Positions 61,169 through 64,000 of a stretch of DNA of 64,000 nt are shown piece after piece. The position numbers and the translations under genes are program-made. Origin of the DNA: Actinernus sp. WN-2022 (lineage: Eukaryota > Cnidaria > Anthozoa > Actiniaria > Actinernidae); assembly GCA_030867875.1 (NCBI GenBank), contig JAOWCC010001589.1:141581745-141645744 (forward strand), read 5' to 3'. The notes under the pieces are model-generated. The model was not told the origin of the DNA. It made no database searches and was given only the letters and a program-made list of their open reading frames with translations. Each line of letters opens with the position of its first letter. The first letter of the stretch is position 1.

Positions 61169-61552
61169 GCACCCCCACTCCCCAGACTCGAAACTCGCTT
61201 GATAAGATCGCCGTTTGTCGCTTTGTTTCAATCCTCTGTATTTTAGCCAACGTTTAAGCTGTTCGACAGTACAATCATCAGGTTTTCTTTCGAAATATAT
61301 TGCAGGAAAGCCGTCATTTCTGGTAGAATAGTCAGACGACGAACTGAAGTGCTGGTCAATTCTTGTAAGTTCTAACGCGAAAAGTGGTAAATTTGTCTGA
61401 GTCTTGGCGGGGGGTCTACATTTTGTGACGTCATCTGTGCGCAACGCTATTGCGCAGTATTGTGCTTTCTTTGTTCTGAAGGTGTGGTTGTTTTTTCTTC
61501 GTATGCATGACGTACGATACGGGGAAAAAGGCACTGAATTGAGCCGCCACAC
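61073..61552 (-). CDS. SAP-like domain fragment inside the 2.2-kb element
   Basis: A 159-residue minus-strand frame. The middle reads DDCTVEQLKRWLKYRGLKQS, which resembles a SAP DNA-binding helix-turn-helix (T-V-x-x-L-K-x-W-L-K-x-R-G). The rest is Arg/Lys-rich and unrecognised. It lies wholly within the TTAA-flanked insert, so it is more likely a transposon ORF or its remnant than a host gene. No catalytic domain is seen. The C-terminal part overlaps an inverted repeat (61129-61166 against 60968-61006), which suggests decay. Confidence 0.45.
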   Translation of the reverse strand: MWRLNSVPFSPYRTSCIRRKNNHTFRTKKAQYCAIALRTDDVTKCRPPAKTQTNLPLFALELTRIDQHFSSSSDYSTRNDGFPAIYFERKPDDCTVEQLKRWLKYRGLKQSDKRRSYQASFESGEWGCKDGVKYSVCMGIRCQIISVKSNFGNIHCLQT

Positions 61553-62002
61553 AAACTAGCTTTATCAGCGGAGAATTGGCTATTTTTCGACCTTCAAAAC
61601 GTATTTCCTCATTTTAGACGTGCAGCACAAAGAAATAAAATAGCAGAACTTATTTCTCTTGAATACAAGCTTGTATAGTCGTCGGATTGATTTGGGGTTC
61701 AGTTCTCCTTTAACTACAGCTACCAGTACCCTTTTCAAATTATGTTTCTTATTCAGATTTTGAAACTCCTTTGAAATACCAAGACAATGGTCCAAATTAG
61801 AGGAACAAAAGAATCCGCGCAAGGCGTTCTGGTAGTTGTAGTATGTGACGTCATCATGTAAATGTCCTATTAAGATGGGGTTATCAATCGTCCAGTGAGA
61901 ATCGTGTGATTTGACGATTCATTTTTCCCTTAAACGTTAAAGCATATTTTCCAGTTAGATCTCCAAACATATCTCAGGGATTTTTTTAATGTGTGTGTTT
62001 AG

Positions 62003-62098
62003 GCCAATTTGCGGTCCTGCAATGCAGAGTTGAGGCAACACTTGCTCGAGGCAAAGAAGGAATTGGAGCAACAAAAGAATTCTCCACTCAGAAAGGAG
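62003..62098 (+). CDS. coiled-coil gene exon (residues 1146-1177)
   Basis: The acceptor is GTGTGTTTAG|GCCAAT and the donor AAGGAG|GTAAAG. Reads ANLRSCNAELRQHLLEAKKE and then LEQQKNSPLRKE; phase 0-0. The longer open frame at 61993-62238 is out of frame with it. Confidence 0.88.
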
Positions 62099-62484
62099 GT
62101 AAAGGTGTTATTGTGTATGAGTCGCATACTCTAGTATTTATTCTTAAAAGCTGTATTTGTTTCATGGACATCTTTTTCTCACGATACCTTGAATTGCAAT
62201 ATGTTTACAATAATAAGAAATATAATGAGGAAATGTAAATTAGTGCTAACCTACCCACCACCCTGCTCCCACTTTTTACCCACTTTAAATTTGAGTCGCT
62301 GTCTTTCCGCACTAGACTGCTATCCGTCCCTAGGATTTCCGGTGATGCGTGACGCATTCTGTGATGCGTGACTCGTTCTGTGTTGTAATATCTTTTTCGT
62401 GCTCGTAACAATCGGCGGAAATAGTAGGGACGGCTGGCAGTCTATTTCCGCACTGGAAGCTCGAATAGTCTTCTTGTACTACAG

Positions 62485-62517
62485 GACAAGAAGAGGCCCA
62501 TTGAGGACATCACTACG
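62485..62517 (+). CDS. coiled-coil gene exon abutting a transposon (residues 1178-1188)
   Basis: The acceptor is TTGTACTACAG|GACAAG. Reads DKKRPIEDITT. The only suitable GT (ACTACG|GTGGCC) lies two bases inside a TA-flanked inverted-repeat element (62516-62947). Either the element supplies the splice donor, or the exon reads on through it for 33 Lys/Thr-rich codons to a TAA at 62617. Removing the element would give an open frame continuing ITILQLSMRAA into the right flank. Confidence 0.65.
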
Positions 62518-62947
62518 GTGGCCTATAAGTGCAAAACACACGCGCCAAAGTCAAAACACACATGCGAAACCAAAAACACGAACGCAAAACACGAACGCAA
62601 ACCAAAATATGAACGCTAAAGTTAAACCCCAACCTCAAACTCAAAACACCAACGCAAAACCAAAATACGATCGCTAAAGTTAAACACCAAAACTTTGGAG
62701 TGTTTGATTCCACTTTTGCGCGTTTGGTTTGCATTTTAGCGTTCGTGTTTTGACTTCTGCGTTAGTGTTTTGACTTCTGCGTTCGTGTTTTGACTTCTGC
62801 GTTCGTGTTTTGACTTCTGCATTCGTGTTTTGACTTCTGCGTTCGTGTTTTGACTTCTGCGTTCGGATTTTGACTTCTGCGCTTTTGTTTTGACTTTTTC
62901 GTTATGTTTTTGGATTTGCGCGTTTGTTTTGCACTTATGGGCCACTG
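62516..62947. mobile_element. TA-flanked MITE carrying a 20-bp minisatellite
   Basis: Termini CGGTGGCCTATAAGTGCAAA (left) and TTTGCACTTATGGGCCACTG (right) are inverted repeats with TA outside both ends (62514-62515 and 62948-62949). The interior holds about seven exact 20-bp units (GCGTTCGTGTTTTGACTTCT, about 62740-62890) and on the left a related CACGAACGCAAAA stretch in inverse orientation. No ORF. Sits at the edge of the 62485-62517 exon. Confidence 0.85.
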
Positions 62948-63054
62948 TATATTACAGCTGTCTATGCGGGCTGCCTATTTCTCAGTCTATTTCTCACATT
63001 TGTTTTCTTGCACGAAGGCATAACTTTGGCTTTACTTGCATACGTATGTTGTAC

Positions 63055-63220
63055 GATACATTACCTTATCTTACCTTACCTCGCCCTTGCTTTACCTTAA
63101 GTTGCATTTCCTTACCATACATTATTTACCGTACCGTAGCTTACCGTGCCATACTTTAACTTTACCGTACCATACCTTACCATACCGTACCCTACTCTAC
63201 CGTACCATACTTACAATAAC
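63055..63220. repeat. TACCNT low-complexity tract
   Basis: Degenerate (TTACC/TACCG/TACCA)n simple sequence. Confidence 0.85.
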
Positions 63221-63399
63221 GGTAGCACCTTTGTGAAACAATCTCTTTTTCGAACTACAAATGTACGTCTCCTCGGATAAGGACGATAAATAAAGTTGAA
63301 CAGTAGTAGTATAGGAGGGATGGAATTAGCCCTTTTTTTGGTGCGCTATGTAATTTTTTTGGTGCGCTCTCATTAATTCAATGACGTCACGGTTCTATT

Positions 63400-63505
63400 G
63401 GCTTGGACTCATGAATAAAGTGGTGCGCTCATGAATAAAGTGGTGAGCTCATGAATAACGTGTGAGCTCATGAATAAAGTGGTGGGCTCATGAATAAAAA
63501 GGGGG
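63400..63505. repeat. five imperfect copies of GTGGTGCGCTCATGAATAAA
   Basis: About 20-bp units just after a TGACGTCA motif (63382). Could be enhancer repeats in the U3 part of the adjacent LTR, or an unrelated minisatellite. Confidence 0.6.
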
Positions 63506-63655
63506 TGAATAAATTATCTATTGTCTGGAAATTAATTTTCCTCTCCTCGGTAAAAACACAACTGTCTGTAGCATTTGTCAACAAGAAAAAAACAAGAAAA
63601 CATAAATCAGTGTAATTGTTTAGAAGGACTATCGATTAGTTATTTTTAGTTTGCT

Positions 63656-64000
63656 TGTTATAGGACACCGAACGGTTTGAGCCAATCAGCGCTCAGTACT
63701 TTTCCGCTGAAGCAAAACTCAGTGAGGCAGAACGACGGGTTCGGGAGAGAAGGTTTTCGACAGAGGGAAGTTTGTATTCTTCGCCTCTTAGGTTTAGATT
63801 TTCGTGTATTTATCGATGTAAACGGTTAGAAATAAAAGAAGTTGAGTTTACTACCGAGTCGGCCGAACATCTGGCGACCACGAAGGGACATAACCGCTAA
63901 AGATACGGATTTATCGTCGAGTTTATTTATCGAGTTGACAGGTCAAAAATCGCTAATTCCGAAGTCTACCACAACTTCAGTGTTTACCGGGGAAGTTGCA
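63656..64000 (+). mobile_element. LTR retrotransposon, 5' end (LTR plus primer-binding site), runs off the window
   Basis: A stretch ending ...GGCCGAACA at 63869 with an AATAAA about 35 bases before it looks like the end of an LTR. Two bases later TGGCGACCACGAAGGGA (63872-63888) matches the reverse complement of the 3' end of animal tRNA-Arg including CCA. The LTR start is not fixed; TGTTATAGG at 63656 is one candidate, but the repeats at 63400-63505 may also belong to it. Gag-Pol would lie beyond the right edge. Confidence 0.65.

Larger units (their letters stand above)
59475..61870. mobile_element. repeat R fragment split by a 2.2-kb TTAA-flanked element
   Basis: Repeat R sequence (GCATTATGGCGTCATTT) stops at 59510 and resumes at about 61714 (ACTACAGCTACC, then GACAATGGTCCAAATTAGAG). 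The uninterrupted form is at 40440-40560. The insert starts TTAAAGGAGAACTGAAGCC and ends GGGGTTCAGTTCTCCTTTAA. Confidence 0.8.
28153..62517 (+). other. large coiled-coil protein gene (22 exons reconstructed, 3' end outside window)
   Basis: Gene-level entry. Twenty-two exons were joined by hand; from the ATG at 28186 they sum to 3564 nt, exactly 1188 codons with no internal stop. Residues 1-584 are polar, rich in Ser, Lys, Glu and Asp with basic patches (GKERKRKQKEKTKQKQ), probably disordered. Residues 585 to about 1090 are almost continuous heptad-like coiled coil (for example LELTLERDKLLREVETFKTR). A Ser/Pro/Thr linker (about 1105-1145) follows, then a short second helix (NLRSCNAELRQHLLEAKKEL). 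No enzyme motif, signal peptide or membrane segment is seen. Such architecture is common in centrosomal, ciliary and cytoskeletal scaffolds, but the family is not identified. Two introns use GC-AG ends. The gene continues beyond the window or ends in transposon-derived sequence (see 62485-62517). Confidence 0.85.

Noticed and set aside
63665..63899. A phase-0 exon candidate reading DTERFEPISAQYFSAEAKLS onward to a stop at 63897
   Set aside because: It has an AG acceptor and suitable phase, but overlaps the LTR end, its AATAAA and the primer-binding site, so the open frame is probably chance.
1..64000. tRNA, rRNA or CRISPR features
   Set aside because: No intact tRNA cloverleaf was found (the A/B boxes near 42.4-42.8 kb belong to SINEs); tandem repeats have no spacer structure like CRISPR, and the sequence is eukaryotic.

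Overview
The window is eukaryotic. It is AT-rich, its genes are broken into short exons with GT-AG (and occasional GC-AG) introns, and it is dense with small palindromic transposons, non-LTR retrotransposon debris and minisatellites. The frequent acatgtacatgta-type motifs, the mix of element families and the look of the encoded proteins suggest an anthozoan cnidarian, probably a stony coral. That assignment is inference from style; no search was run. Most apparent open reading frames here are not genes.

Two host genes can be reconstructed exon by exon. On the minus strand, from about 25.4 kb to the left edge, lies a Spinster-type (SPNS) major facilitator transporter. Four coding exons are seen (20910-21087, 11323-11528, 9176-9327, 175-241). 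They join in perfect phase and encode the first 201 residues; the rest lies off the left edge. On the plus strand, head-to-head with it, runs a large gene (28153 to at least 62517) for a 1188-residue-plus protein: a charged, probably disordered N-terminal third followed by about 500 residues of coiled coil. I joined 22 exons by hand and the frame holds through all of them. The family is not recognised; a centrosomal, ciliary or cytoskeletal scaffold is a guess.

Region by region: 1-9.2 kb is SPNS intron 3, largely filled by a 7.2-kb structure bounded by near-perfect 29-bp inverted termini with TA at both outer edges and three families of tandem repeats in mirrored order. 9.3-17.9 kb holds SPNS introns 2 and 1 with LINE fragments in both orientations and a 778-bp foldback element. 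18.2-29.3 kb is a rearranged, apparently exact duplication with order A-B-A'-X-B'. It carries two copies of SPNS exon 1 and a truncated copy of the first coding exon of the coiled-coil gene, and the A/B joint has a 10-bp filler that is an inverted copy of the adjacent sequence. 29.3-63 kb is the coiled-coil gene with introns full of TTAA-flanked and TA-flanked palindromic elements, a Harbinger remnant, tRNA-derived SINEs, tandem repeats and nested insertions. Near the right end a TA-flanked minisatellite-bearing element sits exactly at the edge of the last visible exon. The last few hundred bases carry the end of an LTR and a primer-binding site that appears to match tRNA-Arg, so an LTR retrotransposon begins there and runs off the window.

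The two genes share a 5' neighbourhood, so the duplication affects the regulatory and first-exon region of both.
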